A stretch of 64,000 nt of DNA. It comes from an uncultured Clostridia bacterium (GTDB lineage Bacteria > Bacillota > Clostridia > Oscillospirales > Ruminococcaceae). A model generated the notes under the pieces. It saw only the letters and a program-made list of their open reading frames with translations, was not told where the DNA came from and did not search any database. The position numbers and the translations under genes are program-made. The DNA lies in NCBI GenBank assembly GCA_945829235.1, contig CALZUA010000010.1:41762-105761 (forward strand). The letters run 5' to 3'. Shown piece by piece: positions 44,141-53,046 of the stretch (the stretch's first letter is position 1; each line of letters opens with the position of its first letter).

Positions 44141-46450
44141 TTAATATTTATTGTTGTCTAAATTTATAGTGCGCTTAACGGGTTGCATTGTCGCCTTTGT
44201 AACAGGAGTTGCGCCCGATTTTGCCGCAACCGCCGTAGGCTCTTCGTCGAGCTTTATCGTGGGTTTAGGAGCGGATTTCGCGGAAGCAGGCTTCGCGGGA
44301 GTTGACTTTGCCGCGGTTTTAGCGGAAACCTGTTTCGTAGGAGAAGCGGGCTTTTTCGCTTTCTCCTCGTTATCGTCAAGGTTGATTGAAGCAGGCTTCG
44401 CCGGTGTTGCCGAAGCTGTTTTTTCAGCTTTCACGGTAGCTTGCTTTTTGGTAGCAGCCGCGGGCTTTTTCGCTTTCTTCTCGTTATCATCAAGGTGAAT
44501 TTCAGCGGGCTTCGCGGAAACAGGCTTCGTTGGAGCAACGGGCTTTTCGGCAGCCCTTTTCGCCGCCTTGCTCTCGTTGATGACAAACCTGTCAACCGTG
44601 TTGTGGAGCATAACAGCCTGCGTTGCCAGCTCCTCGGAGCTGTCCGCGCACTCCTTCGCGGAGTTGCTAACCTGATTTACCTCGGAGGAAATGATGTTCA
44701 TTCCCGAGAGCACGTCCTTCACGCTTTCAGCCTGTTTTGCGGAAGCATCGGCGATGTTCTCGACAACCTTTGCGGTTGCGTCCGTTTTCTCGACAATTTT
44801 CCCGAGCATCTCGGCGGTTTCGTTCGCGATAACCGTGCCGTTTCTAACCGACTGAATGGACGATTTGATGAGCTTTGTGGTGGACTTTGCCGCCTGAGCG
44901 GTCTTTTCGGCAAGCTTTCCGACTTCTCCCGCAACAACGGCAAAGCCCTTGCCAGCCGCGCCGACTCTCGCCGCCTCGATGGACGCGTTTATCGAGAGGA
45001 TATTCGTCTGCTCGGAGATGTCCTGAATTGTCTTGATGATGTTGGCAATCTGCGCCGATGTACCGTTGATTTCGTTCATCGCGGCAAGCATATTGCCCAT
45101 CTTGACGTTGCCCTCGTTGACAAGCTCCATACACTCTTTTGCGGTGCCGCTAGCCTGCTCGCAGGCAATCTTCGCGTTGTTGCTGATTTCATCGTAAACC
45201 GCGTTCAGCCTGTCGTTGAGCTGAGAAACGGTCGTGGACTGCTCCTCGGCGGCAGTTGAAAGCACCGCAGAGTTGCGCGACATTTCCTCGGAACCGCTGC
45301 TTACTTGTCTGCCTGCCTCCTCGATGTTCTCGATAACCGAACGGATTGACGCGACAATCTTTTCAAGCGCTTCCTTGACGGGAACAAAGTCGCCGCAATA
45401 TTCGCCGTTGGGCTTTACGCAGAGATTATCTGCGGCAATTTCCGCAGCGGTGTGCTGAATATCCGTGATAATCGTGTTGTTGTAATCAGCCATTCTGTTG
45501 ACCGCGTCCGCGAGCACGCCGAGGTCATCGTCCGCCTTGTGGTCAACAGGCGCGCCCGAAAGGACGCCGTTTGACATATCGATAATCTTCTTTTGGATTT
45601 TTCCGAGGGGCTTTGTGACGGTCTTTTTGAAGAAATAATTCGCGCCAAGTCCCAGCGCAATCATAACAATAATCGTGCCGATGCTCAAGCGCAACGCCAT
45701 GTTGAAGCCGCCGTCAAAGTCGCTCTTCGCGCATCTCACGAGCACAGTCCAATTATCGCTGTTATCGAGCTTTTTCGCGGCGTAGCAGTTTCCGCTGTCG
45801 CCGGCAACGTTGGTGAAAATCGCACCGTCACCCGTTGCCTGAACAAAGTCGGCGTATTTGGAATTTCCCGAAGCTCCCGATGAAGCGATAACGGTGCCGT
45901 CGGAAGCCAGCAAAAACGCGTCGTTATCGATACCCGAAAGAACGCCCGTGAGCTTTGCCGTGTTCATTTTCGCGCAGAGAGTGTTGCCCTCGGCGGTTTT
46001 GACGGCTATGTAGAAGCTGTCGGCGGAGTTGTCGGGAGAAGAAACGACATAATTTGACGAACCGAGCCGCGTTTTAACATCAGCGGGAATTTCCCCGCCA
46101 ACGCTCACGCCCGCCGCGTCCATAAAAATCAGCTCTTGTATATTCTCGTCAAAGGACATAATTTCCTTTGCGTGAGCGATTTTCTGCTCGTCCGTTCCGT
46201 TTTTGAACTCGTAATCGTGAGCGTGGTCGCCGACAAGAATAACGAGATTGTTCACGCCGTTCTGCGTGAGATGCGCCGTGCCGGCGAGATTTGCGCGCAG
46301 CGTATTCCCGATGTTCTCCATCGTCTGATTGCTCTGCGCGATAAGGTTTATAACAACATTGATTATCGCGGCAAGCGTCATCACAAGGCTCATCAGCATA
46401 ATTCTGCCTTTAACCGTGCGCGATGAACCGAGTTTTACGTCATTTCCCAT
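44141..46450 (-). CDS. Methyl-accepting chemotaxis protein with repeated C-terminal tail
   Basis: 769 aa from ATG 46450 after AGAAGGA. TM1 at about 17-38 (IMLMSLVMTLAAIINVVINL), an extracellular sensor of about 225 residues, TM2 near 270 (LSIGTIIVMIALGLGANYFF), a HAMP domain, then the signalling coiled coil with the hairpin tip EQTNILSINASIEAARVGAA. After about residue 630 an Ala/Lys/Pro-rich tail repeats IHLDDNEKKAKKPA, INLDDNEEKAKKPA, IKLDEEP and INLDNNKY. This tail is unlike the usual CheR/CheB pentapeptide and could be a docking array. Promoter at 46540-46568. Confidence 0.93.
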   Translation of the reverse strand: MGNDVKLGSSRTVKGRIMLMSLVMTLAAIINVVINLIAQSNQTMENIGNTLRANLAGTAHLTQNGVNNLVILVGDHAHDYEFKNGTDEQKIAHAKEIMSFDENIQELIFMDAAGVSVGGEIPADVKTRLGSSNYVVSSPDNSADSFYIAVKTAEGNTLCAKMNTAKLTGVLSGIDNDAFLLASDGTVIASSGASGNSKYADFVQATGDGAIFTNVAGDSGNCYAAKKLDNSDNWTVLVRCAKSDFDGGFNMALRLSIGTIIVMIALGLGANYFFKKTVTKPLGKIQKKIIDMSNGVLSGAPVDHKADDDLGVLADAVNRMADYNNTIITDIQHTAAEIAADNLCVKPNGEYCGDFVPVKEALEKIVASIRSVIENIEEAGRQVSSGSEEMSRNSAVLSTAAEEQSTTVSQLNDRLNAVYDEISNNAKIACEQASGTAKECMELVNEGNVKMGNMLAAMNEINGTSAQIANIIKTIQDISEQTNILSINASIEAARVGAAGKGFAVVAGEVGKLAEKTAQAAKSTTKLIKSSIQSVRNGTVIANETAEMLGKIVEKTDATAKVVENIADASAKQAESVKDVLSGMNIISSEVNQVSNSAKECADSSEELATQAVMLHNTVDRFVINESKAAKRAAEKPVAPTKPVSAKPAEIHLDDNEKKAKKPAAATKKQATVKAEKTASATPAKPASINLDDNEEKAKKPASPTKQVSAKTAAKSTPAKPASAKSAPKPTIKLDEEPTAVAAKSGATPVTKATMQPVKRTINLDNNKY

Positions 46451-46539
46451 AGAAATCCTTCTTTCAGCACCTTGCGGTTTGTCGATAATGTACAAAAATA
46501 TCCAAACTTTTTGCACATCTGTACCTATTTATATTTATA

Positions 46540-46568
46540 ATAATAACACATTTTTCCTTAAAAGTCAA
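46540..46568 (-). promoter_or_regulatory. Promoter of the chemoreceptor gene
   Basis: Minus strand: TTGACT, 17 bp ending ATGTGT, TATTAT, about 90 bp before the ATG and inside the intergenic gap after the dNTPase. Confidence 0.78.
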
Positions 46569-46587
46569 CAGTTTTGCAAAACTCTTT

Positions 46588-48009
46588 TCAGCCCCTCAGC
46601 GAGTGGTAAAAATCCTTTGCATAGCCGTCGGTCATACCGCAAACGCAGTCGGTTGCAAACAGCAGTCTGCGGTAGCACTGCTCGGAGTCGCTCTTTCCCT
46701 CGCAGGATTTTTTGCAAATTTCGAGGTAGTTCTCCGACAAAACCTCGGTTAAATCGCGCTCGTAGCCGCGCATATTTTCCGTACCGAACGACAGCGCCGC
46801 GCGGGTGATTTTGTCCAGCAAAAAGCTCATCACGGCGTCCTCGGACAACTCGTTTCGCACAATTCCCGCCGAGCGGAACGCGTACCTGTAAGCGATATCC
46901 GAAAACGCGTCCGCGAGCACACGCACGTTTGTCACCGCCAAAAGCTCCTCGTTTAGCTCGCCGTTCATAATCTTCTCGTAGTTGTTGCAAAAAGCGTCCG
47001 ATGCCGCGTAAATCAGCTTGTTCTGCATCTTCACAATCCACCGCGAAACCGCTCTCACGCCCGCGTCCTTCATACCGAGCTTTTCCGCAGACTCCCTCGA
47101 GTGCAAAAGCGAATTTGCGGCATTTTCAAGCTCCGCGGATTCCTCGTCCGTGCGGCATTTTGCGCGGTATTTCTCCGAGCGAAGCTCATCGAGCAGCGTG
47201 GCGAAAGGCAACAAGCCCTTGACGGAGGCGTCCTCCAAATCGGCGGTTTTATACGCGATATCATCGGCGCTCTCCAGAATAAACGTGAGCGGATAGCGCG
47301 AATTCCCCACGCCTGTTTTCTCGGTAATCTTTCGGAAAAGCTCCTCCTCCGCGAGATAATAGCCCATTTTCTTGCGGCAGATGTTCCTGCAAGTTTTGTC
47401 GATTTCAAGCGAATTTGTCGGGTATTTTATGATAGTGTTGAGCAACGCGAAGGTGAGGTTCATTCCCGTGTCCATATCAATCAGGCAGTGAAGCCGCGAC
47501 AACAGCCGAAGCGCCTGCGCGTTACCCTCGAAGTTGAGGAAATCCGCTTTCATCTGCTCGGTCAACAGCTCGTCCGCAGGCTTGCCTTTGAACTCAAGCC
47601 GCTTCAGGTTGTCCGAGAACCACTGCCGGATTGCAAATTCACCGAAATGTCCGAACGGCGGATTTCCGATATCGTGGATAAGCCCCGCGCACTCCAAAAT
47701 ATCCGCGCAGTTCTCACGGATAACCTCGGTTATCTCGGGAGTTCCCGCGTCAATCAGCCGCCGAAAAATCGTGTTCCCGAGCGAGCACGCAAAGGAGCTC
47801 ACCTCAAGCGAGTGCGTGAGCCGAGTGCGGACAAAATCACCCCTTGTAAGCGGGTAAACCTGCGCCTTGTCCTGCAAGCGTCGAAAAGACGCGCTTCCGA
47901 TTATCCGATGATAATCCTTGCGGAACTCCGACCTTATATCAAGCGGGTTCGCGGAGATATTCGAGCGCTCTCTTTCAGCACAGAGAAGCTGTTCCCAGCT
48001 GAATTTCAT
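46588..48009 (-). CDS. dgt: dGTPase-like HD-domain dNTP triphosphohydrolase
   Basis: 473 aa from ATG 48009; a GTG four codons earlier is possible. SASFRRLQDKAQVYPL, then DFVRTRLTHSLEVSSFACSL gives the first His, and CAGLIHDIGNPPFGHFGE the HD pair and next His; the distal Asp is probably in LESADDIAYKTADLED. This is the arrangement of dGTP triphosphohydrolases, which cut dNTPs to nucleosides and triphosphate. In Firmicutes specificity may be broader. No partner gene is obvious; mazF is divergent. Confidence 0.9.
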   Translation of the reverse strand: MKFSWEQLLCAERERSNISANPLDIRSEFRKDYHRIIGSASFRRLQDKAQVYPLTRGDFVRTRLTHSLEVSSFACSLGNTIFRRLIDAGTPEITEVIRENCADILECAGLIHDIGNPPFGHFGEFAIRQWFSDNLKRLEFKGKPADELLTEQMKADFLNFEGNAQALRLLSRLHCLIDMDTGMNLTFALLNTIIKYPTNSLEIDKTCRNICRKKMGYYLAEEELFRKITEKTGVGNSRYPLTFILESADDIAYKTADLEDASVKGLLPFATLLDELRSEKYRAKCRTDEESAELENAANSLLHSRESAEKLGMKDAGVRAVSRWIVKMQNKLIYAASDAFCNNYEKIMNGELNEELLAVTNVRVLADAFSDIAYRYAFRSAGIVRNELSEDAVMSFLLDKITRAALSFGTENMRGYERDLTEVLSENYLEICKKSCEGKSDSEQCYRRLLFATDCVCGMTDGYAKDFYHSLRG

Positions 48010-48137
48010 TTGTGAAAACACCTCGCTTATTAGTTGTACAAAATCAAAAATTTCAGAATTAACTGAATAATAAAAACTCGCCCGTCAATAATATTTTCGA
48101 CAGAAATATTTGGGACAAATTGAAAGGAGTTTTGGAT

Positions 48138-48482
48138 ATGATGTCTGTAAAACGCGGAGAAATTTATTACGCGGATTTGAGTCCCGTGGTAGGCTCGGAG
48201 CAAGGCGGAATTCGCCCGGTTCTTATCGTGCAGAACGATATCGGGAACAAGCACAGTCCGACGGTGATTGCCGCGGCGATTACCAGCAAAAAGGAGAAAT
48301 CTGCGCTTCCGACGCACATTTCGGTGCAAGCATCAAGCTGTGGTTTGGCGAAGGATTCGGTGGTGTTGTTGGAGCAGGTTCGTACATTGGACAAGCGCAG
48401 ACTCAAGGAGCGTATGGGTGAGCTTGATGACAGCTCGATGAAGCAGGTGAATAGTGCGCTTTCGACGAGTCTCGGCTTATAA
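48138..48482 (+). CDS. mazF: MazF/PemK-type endoribonuclease toxin, no antitoxin gene beside it
   Basis: 114 aa from ATG 48138, with AAAGGAG 8 bp upstream. The PemK barrel is recognised by [40 protein letters not shown] and [17 protein letters not shown]; the catalytic Arg and Thr of MazF correspond to R in GIRPVL and T in ITSK. It should cut single-stranded mRNA at short motifs. No antitoxin open frame is found within 110 bp upstream or in the structured region downstream, unlike most mazEF pairs. Clostridial EndoA homologues are sometimes alone. Confidence 0.88.
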   Translation: MMSVKRGEIYYADLSPVVGSEQGGIRPVLIVQNDIGNKHSPTVIAAAITSKKEKSALPTHISVQASSCGLAKDSVVLLEQVRTLDKRRLKERMGELDDSSMKQVNSALSTSLGL

Positions 48483-48817
48483 ACTCGCATCAGCTTTCCG
48501 TTCACGCGAAGCGAAAAAAGTCTTTTTGAAAGTCCAGAAAACTTTTTCTTCAGAAAAAGTTTTTTGGTCGCCGAAGGCACTCGGCGCGGAGCGTCGCTAC
48601 TAGAGCGCGAAGCGCGACAAAACGCGTTTAAAAGCGCTAAAGGGGGTCTGGGGGAAAAACAAGAGTTTTTCCCCCAGAGGAAAGGGGTTTGGGGAAAACC
48701 CCGGCGGGGTGTTCCCCAAGCGATTTTTCGGGTTCGATGCCCGAAAAATCGCCCGCGCATCGCGCAAAGTCGGGTTATGCACAAGAAAGCAGGATTTCCC
48801 GAAAACCGCTGCCAAAG
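48483..48817. repeat. Structured composite repeat region behind mazF
   Basis: No gene in 335 bp. It contains, in order: a block GCGAAGCGAAAAAAGTCTTTTTG shared in whole or part with 60072 and 62958; a terminator-like hairpin AACTTTTTCT/AGAAAAAGTT (about 48540-48562) whose counterpart at 60122 has a matched C-G change; TTGGTCGCCGAAGGCACT shared with 60148; a 13-bp hairpin CTGGGGGAAAAAC/GTTTTTCCCCCAG (48648-48677); and the T-loop hairpin at 48720. The first hairpin probably terminates mazF. Confidence 0.75.
48720..48752 (+). repeat. T-loop hairpin, single copy
   Basis: A 13-bp stem GCGATTTTTCGGG/CCCGAAAAATCGC capped by TTCGATG. It is identical to the hairpins at 60540-60572 and 63410-63442 and in the same orientation. 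Confidence 0.8.
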
Positions 48818-48991
48818 TCACCTTTTCTTCATATAGAAGAACAGAAACCACTGCATACCCGCAAGCCCCGCGACAAGCAGCACAATTATAATCTGCGCCG
48901 CGCCCCATTCCCGCATAAAAATCACGATAACCACAAGCGCGATTGTGAGCAGAATTGCGTTTCGGAGGAACGATTTTGAGGTATTGTTCAT
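48818..48991 (-). CDS. 57-aa two-helix membrane protein
   Basis: A short frame that starts at ATG 48991, 3 bp after the folD stop, and ends at TGA 48818. It begins MNNTSKSFLRN, has two hydrophobic segments (AILLTIALVVIVIFM and QIIIVLLVAGLAGMQWFLFF) and a basic end MKKR. The close junction to folD and the clean hydrophobic pattern support a real gene. Function unknown. It closes the operon that begins with the M16 genes. Confidence 0.6.
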   Translation of the reverse strand: MNNTSKSFLRNAILLTIALVVIVIFMREWGAAQIIIVLLVAGLAGMQWFLFFYMKKR

Positions 48992-48994
48992 CGG

Positions 48995-49837
48995 TTACTT
49001 TTTCTGCTGGAGTTTTGCCGCGGTGAGCGTGTTTTTCATAAGCGTGGCAATGGTCATCGGTCCAACGCCGCCCGGCACGGGTGTAATCCAACCCGCCTTT
49101 TCGCTAACCTCGTCAAACTTGACATCGCCGCAGAGCTTGCCATCGGGCAGGCGGTTAATTCCAACGTCAATGACAACCGCGCCCTCCTTGACCATATCCG
49201 CGGTAACGAAATTCGGCTTGCCGACCGCCGCAACCAGAATATCGGCTCTGCTGCACACCTCGGCAAGATTTTTCGTTCTGCTGTGGCAGATTGTGACGGT
49301 GCCGTTCTCGTGGAGGAGGAGCATAGCCATCGGCTTGCCGACAATGTTCGAGCGCCCGATAACCACGCACTCCTTGCCCGAAATCTCAACGCCCGTGCTG
49401 TGAATTAAATCCATACAACCCGACGGCGTGCAAGGCAAAAAGCTGTAGTTACCTATCATAATCTTGCCGACATTCTGCTCGTGGAACGCGTCAACGTCCT
49501 TTTCGGGTGAAATTCTCGCGATAACCTCTTTCTCGTCCAACTGATTCGGAAGCGGGAGCTGAACCAGAATACCGTTCACGTTTTCATCGGAGTTCAGCGT
49601 GTCAATAAGCTCGAGAAGCTGGCTCATCGTGGTTTCCTCGGGGAGCGCGTACTCGAACGACTGGATACCGCAGAACTCGCACGCTTTCTTCTTGTTGTTT
49701 ACATAAACGCGGCTCGCGGGGTCGTTTCCGACAATAACAACCGCCAGTCCCGCCTTGATTTTGTCGCGTGCAATTTCATCGCGAACCTGTTCCTTAACCG
49801 CTGCCGAAACAGCTTTTCCGTCAATAATCTTTGCCAT
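48995..49837 (-). CDS. folD: Methylenetetrahydrofolate dehydrogenase / cyclohydrolase
   Basis: 280 aa bifunctional enzyme. SRVYVNNKKKACEFCGI contains the catalytic Tyr/Lys. GILVQLPLPNQLDEKEVI is the substrate loop. PCTPSGCMDLI and VVIGRSNIVGKPMAMLLLHE form the NADP site, ending with PVPGGVGPMTIATLMKNTL. It interconverts methylene-, methenyl- and formyl-tetrahydrofolate. It lies 18 bp after the SecD-like lipoprotein gene and is followed by the small membrane protein. Confidence 0.96.
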   Translation of the reverse strand: MAKIIDGKAVSAAVKEQVRDEIARDKIKAGLAVVIVGNDPASRVYVNNKKKACEFCGIQSFEYALPEETTMSQLLELIDTLNSDENVNGILVQLPLPNQLDEKEVIARISPEKDVDAFHEQNVGKIMIGNYSFLPCTPSGCMDLIHSTGVEISGKECVVIGRSNIVGKPMAMLLLHENGTVTICHSRTKNLAEVCSRADILVAAVGKPNFVTADMVKEGAVVIDVGINRLPDGKLCGDVKFDEVSEKAGWITPVPGGVGPMTIATLMKNTLTAAKLQQKK

Positions 49838-49855
49838 TTTAATTCTCCTTTAAAT

Positions 49856-50593
49856 TTAATTTACAGCCGAAAACAACTCGTTCAGCTCGTCATAACCGTA
49901 AGTTTTGCCCTTGTATATAACGCGGATTTTCCCGCAATCTTGAAACGGATTTCCGTTGATTTTCGCGGCGTATTTCTGCACTTCTTCAAAAGAAAAATTG
50001 CCCGCAATCTGCGCCATACCGTCGGTAATCTGCTCGTGAACATACGGCGCGCTCAAAAGCTCATCATCAACCCAAATCGAGATTACTTCGCCGACCAAAT
50101 TCTTTGTTGCTTCGGCAAACTTTTCCGCTCCGCTCGGCGTAAAGTCAATTTGGATGATGTAATGAAAATCATACTCATTGTAATAAACGTTTGCCTTTTC
50201 AATATCCGCGCCCGTAAGGATAACATCTCCCGAAATATCCCCACCCTCACGGAATTTCAGTGCGTCACTTTTGCTGATTTTCGTGACGGTATCGGGCAAC
50301 TCAACCCTCGTCAAATCCGCGCATCCGCAAAACGCTTCGCTGCCGATTTCAACAACCGGCTTTCCGGCAATTTTCTCGGGAACGGCAAATTCCGTTGCAC
50401 TGCCGACATACTTTGTCACGACAATCCCGCCATCTGTTTCCGAGAACTCAAAATCCTCCGTGCTCGCCACAGGGAGCTTTTCGGTTTTGGAAATCGTGGA
50501 AATATCGGATTTGTCCTCGCGGTAAATCCCCGAGTTATCCGTGCAACCGCAGAGCAAAACCGCCGCAAAAATTACCGAAATAATTTTCTTCAT
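49856..50593 (-). CDS. Lipoprotein with leucine-rich-repeat remnant and SecD-head-like domain
   Basis: 245 aa. ATG 50593 sits 4 bp after AAGGAGG; the ATG one codon upstream is too close. The lipobox is AAVLLCGC. Residues about 55-95 look like one BspA-type repeat (VPEKIAGKPVVEIGSEAFCG). Residues about 115-225 resemble the P1 head of SecD: IIQIDFTPSGAEKFAEATKN, VGEVISIWVDDELLSAPYV and DGMAQIAGNFSFEEVQKYAA. There are no membrane helices beyond the signal, so it is not a SecD translocon part. The start overlaps the lgt stop, so the lipid-attaching enzyme and a lipoprotein are coupled. Confidence 0.65.
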   Translation of the reverse strand: MKKIISVIFAAVLLCGCTDNSGIYREDKSDISTISKTEKLPVASTEDFEFSETDGGIVVTKYVGSATEFAVPEKIAGKPVVEIGSEAFCGCADLTRVELPDTVTKISKSDALKFREGGDISGDVILTGADIEKANVYYNEYDFHYIIQIDFTPSGAEKFAEATKNLVGEVISIWVDDELLSAPYVHEQITDGMAQIAGNFSFEEVQKYAAKINGNPFQDCGKIRVIYKGKTYGYDELNELFSAVN

Positions 50594-51750
50594 CATTCCT
50601 CCTTGCCGTTATCCGGCTCGGATTTTTCTGTATCAACAGCCGCTTTCTCGGTATCGGCGGACTTTTCTTCAACAACTTCTTCAACCGTTTCATCAGCAGT
50701 TTTTTCGCTGTCGCCGGCCTTTTCCTCGGAATTTTCTTCGTTATCCTCAACCGTTTCATCAAGAATGCTCGGCGATTTTTTGTTCTTCTTTGCGGCTTTT
50801 TTGGCAGCGCGTTCCTCGTCAGCCTTGCGGTCGCTTTCGAGCAACGCTTGACCGGCACCCGAGTTTACATAAAGCGGAATGTTTTTCTTCTTGGTGTAAA
50901 TCTTGAAAATAACGAACAAAATCAGCGCCGCAATGCACGAAACCGCCGCGATAATCTGCGAAATTCTGAAATCGCCCGCCATAAGGCTGTCGGTGCGGAG
51001 TCCCTCGACAAAGAAGCGCTCCAGCCCGTACCACGCAACGTACAGCAAGAAAACCTCGCCGTCAAATGTACGCAGTTTTTTCGAGTAGATGTGCAGGAAA
51101 ATAAACCCGAGCAAGCACCAAACGCTTTCGTACAGGAAGCACGGGTGTACAACTCCCGTAATGCCCTGAGATGTGATAAGAGAGCCTTTCATCGCAAACA
51201 GCCAGTCTGTCGGGCAGTCCGCGCCGTAAGCCTCTTGGTTGACAAAATTTCCCCATCTGCCGATTGCCTGCCCTATCAGGAAACCGAGTGCCGCAACGTC
51301 CAGCATTGTGGTGAAGTGAACCTTGCGGAGCTTGCAGAACAGAAATCCCACGAGCACCGCCGCGATAATTCCGCCGTAAATGGCAATTCCGCCGTCGCGG
51401 ATTTCCGTGAACGTTGTCACGAAATCATACTTTTTGCCGGAAGTCGGGTCAAGCGATGTGAACACGCAGAAATAAATTCTCGCGCCGATAAAACCGCCGA
51501 TTGTTGCCGCAAAAATCACGTCAAACGCTCTGTCCTTGCTCAGTCCGAAATCGCGCTCCATACGATGAAAAACATAAACACACGCAAGCACAATTCCCAC
51601 CGCAATCAGCACGCCGTACCAATAAATCGGCACTCCGAACACCTCAAAACCGCGGTAATACTCGATTTGCGTGCCGCCGAACAGGTTCGGAAACTCCAGC
51701 GTGTTCTTAACCGTAACCGCCGACTCCGCGGCTAAATTCATTACGCTCAT
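50593..51750 (-). CDS. lgt: Prolipoprotein diacylglyceryl transferase with long acidic tail
   Basis: 385 aa. The Lgt core (about 1-280) has seven membrane segments with YGVLIAVGIVLA, GGFIGARIYF, DGGIAIYGG, the signature GRWGNFVNQEAYG and HPCFLYESVW. It transfers diacylglycerol to lipoprotein cysteines. After residue about 290 comes a 95-residue charged tail rich in Glu, Lys and Ala (EERAAKKAAKKNKKSP; ENSEEKAGDSEKTADETVEE) not found in the minimal enzyme. Start ATG 51750 has AGGAGAG. It lies in one operon with two M16 genes and folD. Confidence 0.93.
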   Translation of the reverse strand: MSVMNLAAESAVTVKNTLEFPNLFGGTQIEYYRGFEVFGVPIYWYGVLIAVGIVLACVYVFHRMERDFGLSKDRAFDVIFAATIGGFIGARIYFCVFTSLDPTSGKKYDFVTTFTEIRDGGIAIYGGIIAAVLVGFLFCKLRKVHFTTMLDVAALGFLIGQAIGRWGNFVNQEAYGADCPTDWLFAMKGSLITSQGITGVVHPCFLYESVWCLLGFIFLHIYSKKLRTFDGEVFLLYVAWYGLERFFVEGLRTDSLMAGDFRISQIIAAVSCIAALILFVIFKIYTKKKNIPLYVNSGAGQALLESDRKADEERAAKKAAKKNKKSPSILDETVEDNEENSEEKAGDSEKTADETVEEVVEEKSADTEKAAVDTEKSEPDNGKEE

Positions 51751-51777
51751 TTTATCTCTCCTTTTTATCCTTTGTTC

Positions 51778-53043
51778 TCACTTGTTATCTACAATCGAAA
51801 CGCTCGCGTTCTCCTCGTCAAGACCTTGCAGTTTATCGAGAAGCGTGTTGTAATCGGCAGAGGCGGCGGTGTTTATCGCGGCAAACGGCGAAACTCCGCT
51901 CAACGCCGACTCCGAGAGCGTTGACGCAACGGACGAAACGTTGTTGAAATCCCGCACAAGCGAGCCGTAGGTTGCCTTTTTGACGCGCTCGAAAAGCTCC
52001 TTTGACGGGGGATTTTTCTTGCACTCGCGGATTAGCTTCTGCATTTCCTCGAGAATAAGCTCGGGTTTTTCGCTCTCGCCGCGCGCTGTCGGGAAGAGAT
52101 GTCCGCGACCGCTGAAAACGCTCACGCTCCACTCGTCGTTCAGCAAGCCGTTTTCGCGCATTTTTTCGTAAAACTCGGACGACTCGCCGAAAATCATATC
52201 AAACAGAATGTTGAAGTAAATATAGTCCTCGATTTCACCCATTCCCTGCACCACGTTCCTCTTGAAGCCTATCTCGAAAAGCGGCTTTGCCACGGGCATT
52301 GAGATACGCACGAGCTTTTTCGCCACGGCATACGGCTCGTCAAACGGCGCGGTTTCAACGCTGAAAGCCCTGCCCGCGCGGAGCTTTTCCTCGCAAACGC
52401 GGCAGACGTCCTCCGGGTCAAAATTTCCCGCAACGCAAAGGAACATATTCGACGGGTTGTAAAACGTGTTGTAGCAGTCGTAGAGCGTTTTCGGGGTGAT
52501 TTGCGCGATGCTCTCGACCGTTCCCGCGATGTCCAGCCGCACGGGATTTTTCTCGTAAAGCGCTTCCAAAAGATTTGTGAAAACGCGCCACGACGGATTG
52601 TCGCGGTACATCGTGATTTCCTGCGCGATAATTCCGCGCTCCTTTTCAACGTTTTCCTCGGTGAAATAAGGGTTCGCGACAAAGTCCAGCAGTATCTCGA
52701 GATTTTGGGCAAATTTGTCCGCGCACGAGAAATAATACTGCGTGTAATCAAAGCTGGTTCCCGCGTTACAGGAAGCTCCGGTCTGCGCGAAAAGCGAAAA
52801 CGCGTCCTTTTCCTCGCTCTCGAACAGCTTGTGTTCAAGGTAATGCGCCGTGCCGTCGGGAATTTTCACAAACTCTCCGTCAACCGTGCGGAAGCTGTTG
52901 TCCTGCGAACCGAATTTCGCGGTAAACTGCGCTGTTGCCGAGGAATAGTTCTCCATCGGTAGCATAAAAATCTCCGTGCCGCTCGGGTGAACGTATTTTA
53001 AACAGGTTTCACCTGTTAGCTTGTCGTAAATTTTCTCAATCAT
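51778..53043 (-). CDS. M16 zinc peptidase, catalytic-type partner (YfmH-like)
   Basis: 421 aa. The inverted zinc motif HYLEHKLF (HxxEH) is near residue 66, with the downstream Glu in EKERGIIAQEITMYRDNPSW. The protein has two M16-like halves. It resembles YfmH, annotated as an EF-P 5-aminopentanol-modification-associated protein, which pairs with an inactive YfmF-like subunit. It begins 3 bp after the stop of that partner gene. The substrate is unknown. Confidence 0.88.
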   Translation of the reverse strand: MIEKIYDKLTGETCLKYVHPSGTEIFMLPMENYSSATAQFTAKFGSQDNSFRTVDGEFVKIPDGTAHYLEHKLFESEEKDAFSLFAQTGASCNAGTSFDYTQYYFSCADKFAQNLEILLDFVANPYFTEENVEKERGIIAQEITMYRDNPSWRVFTNLLEALYEKNPVRLDIAGTVESIAQITPKTLYDCYNTFYNPSNMFLCVAGNFDPEDVCRVCEEKLRAGRAFSVETAPFDEPYAVAKKLVRISMPVAKPLFEIGFKRNVVQGMGEIEDYIYFNILFDMIFGESSEFYEKMRENGLLNDEWSVSVFSGRGHLFPTARGESEKPELILEEMQKLIRECKKNPPSKELFERVKKATYGSLVRDFNNVSSVASTLSESALSGVSPFAAINTAASADYNTLLDKLQGLDEENASVSIVDNK

Positions 53044-53046
53044 AGA

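Noticed and set aside
48600..49091. 163-codon minus-strand frame over the repeat region behind mazF
   Set aside because: It is out of frame with folD and the 57-aa gene and runs through palindromes; no ribosome site.
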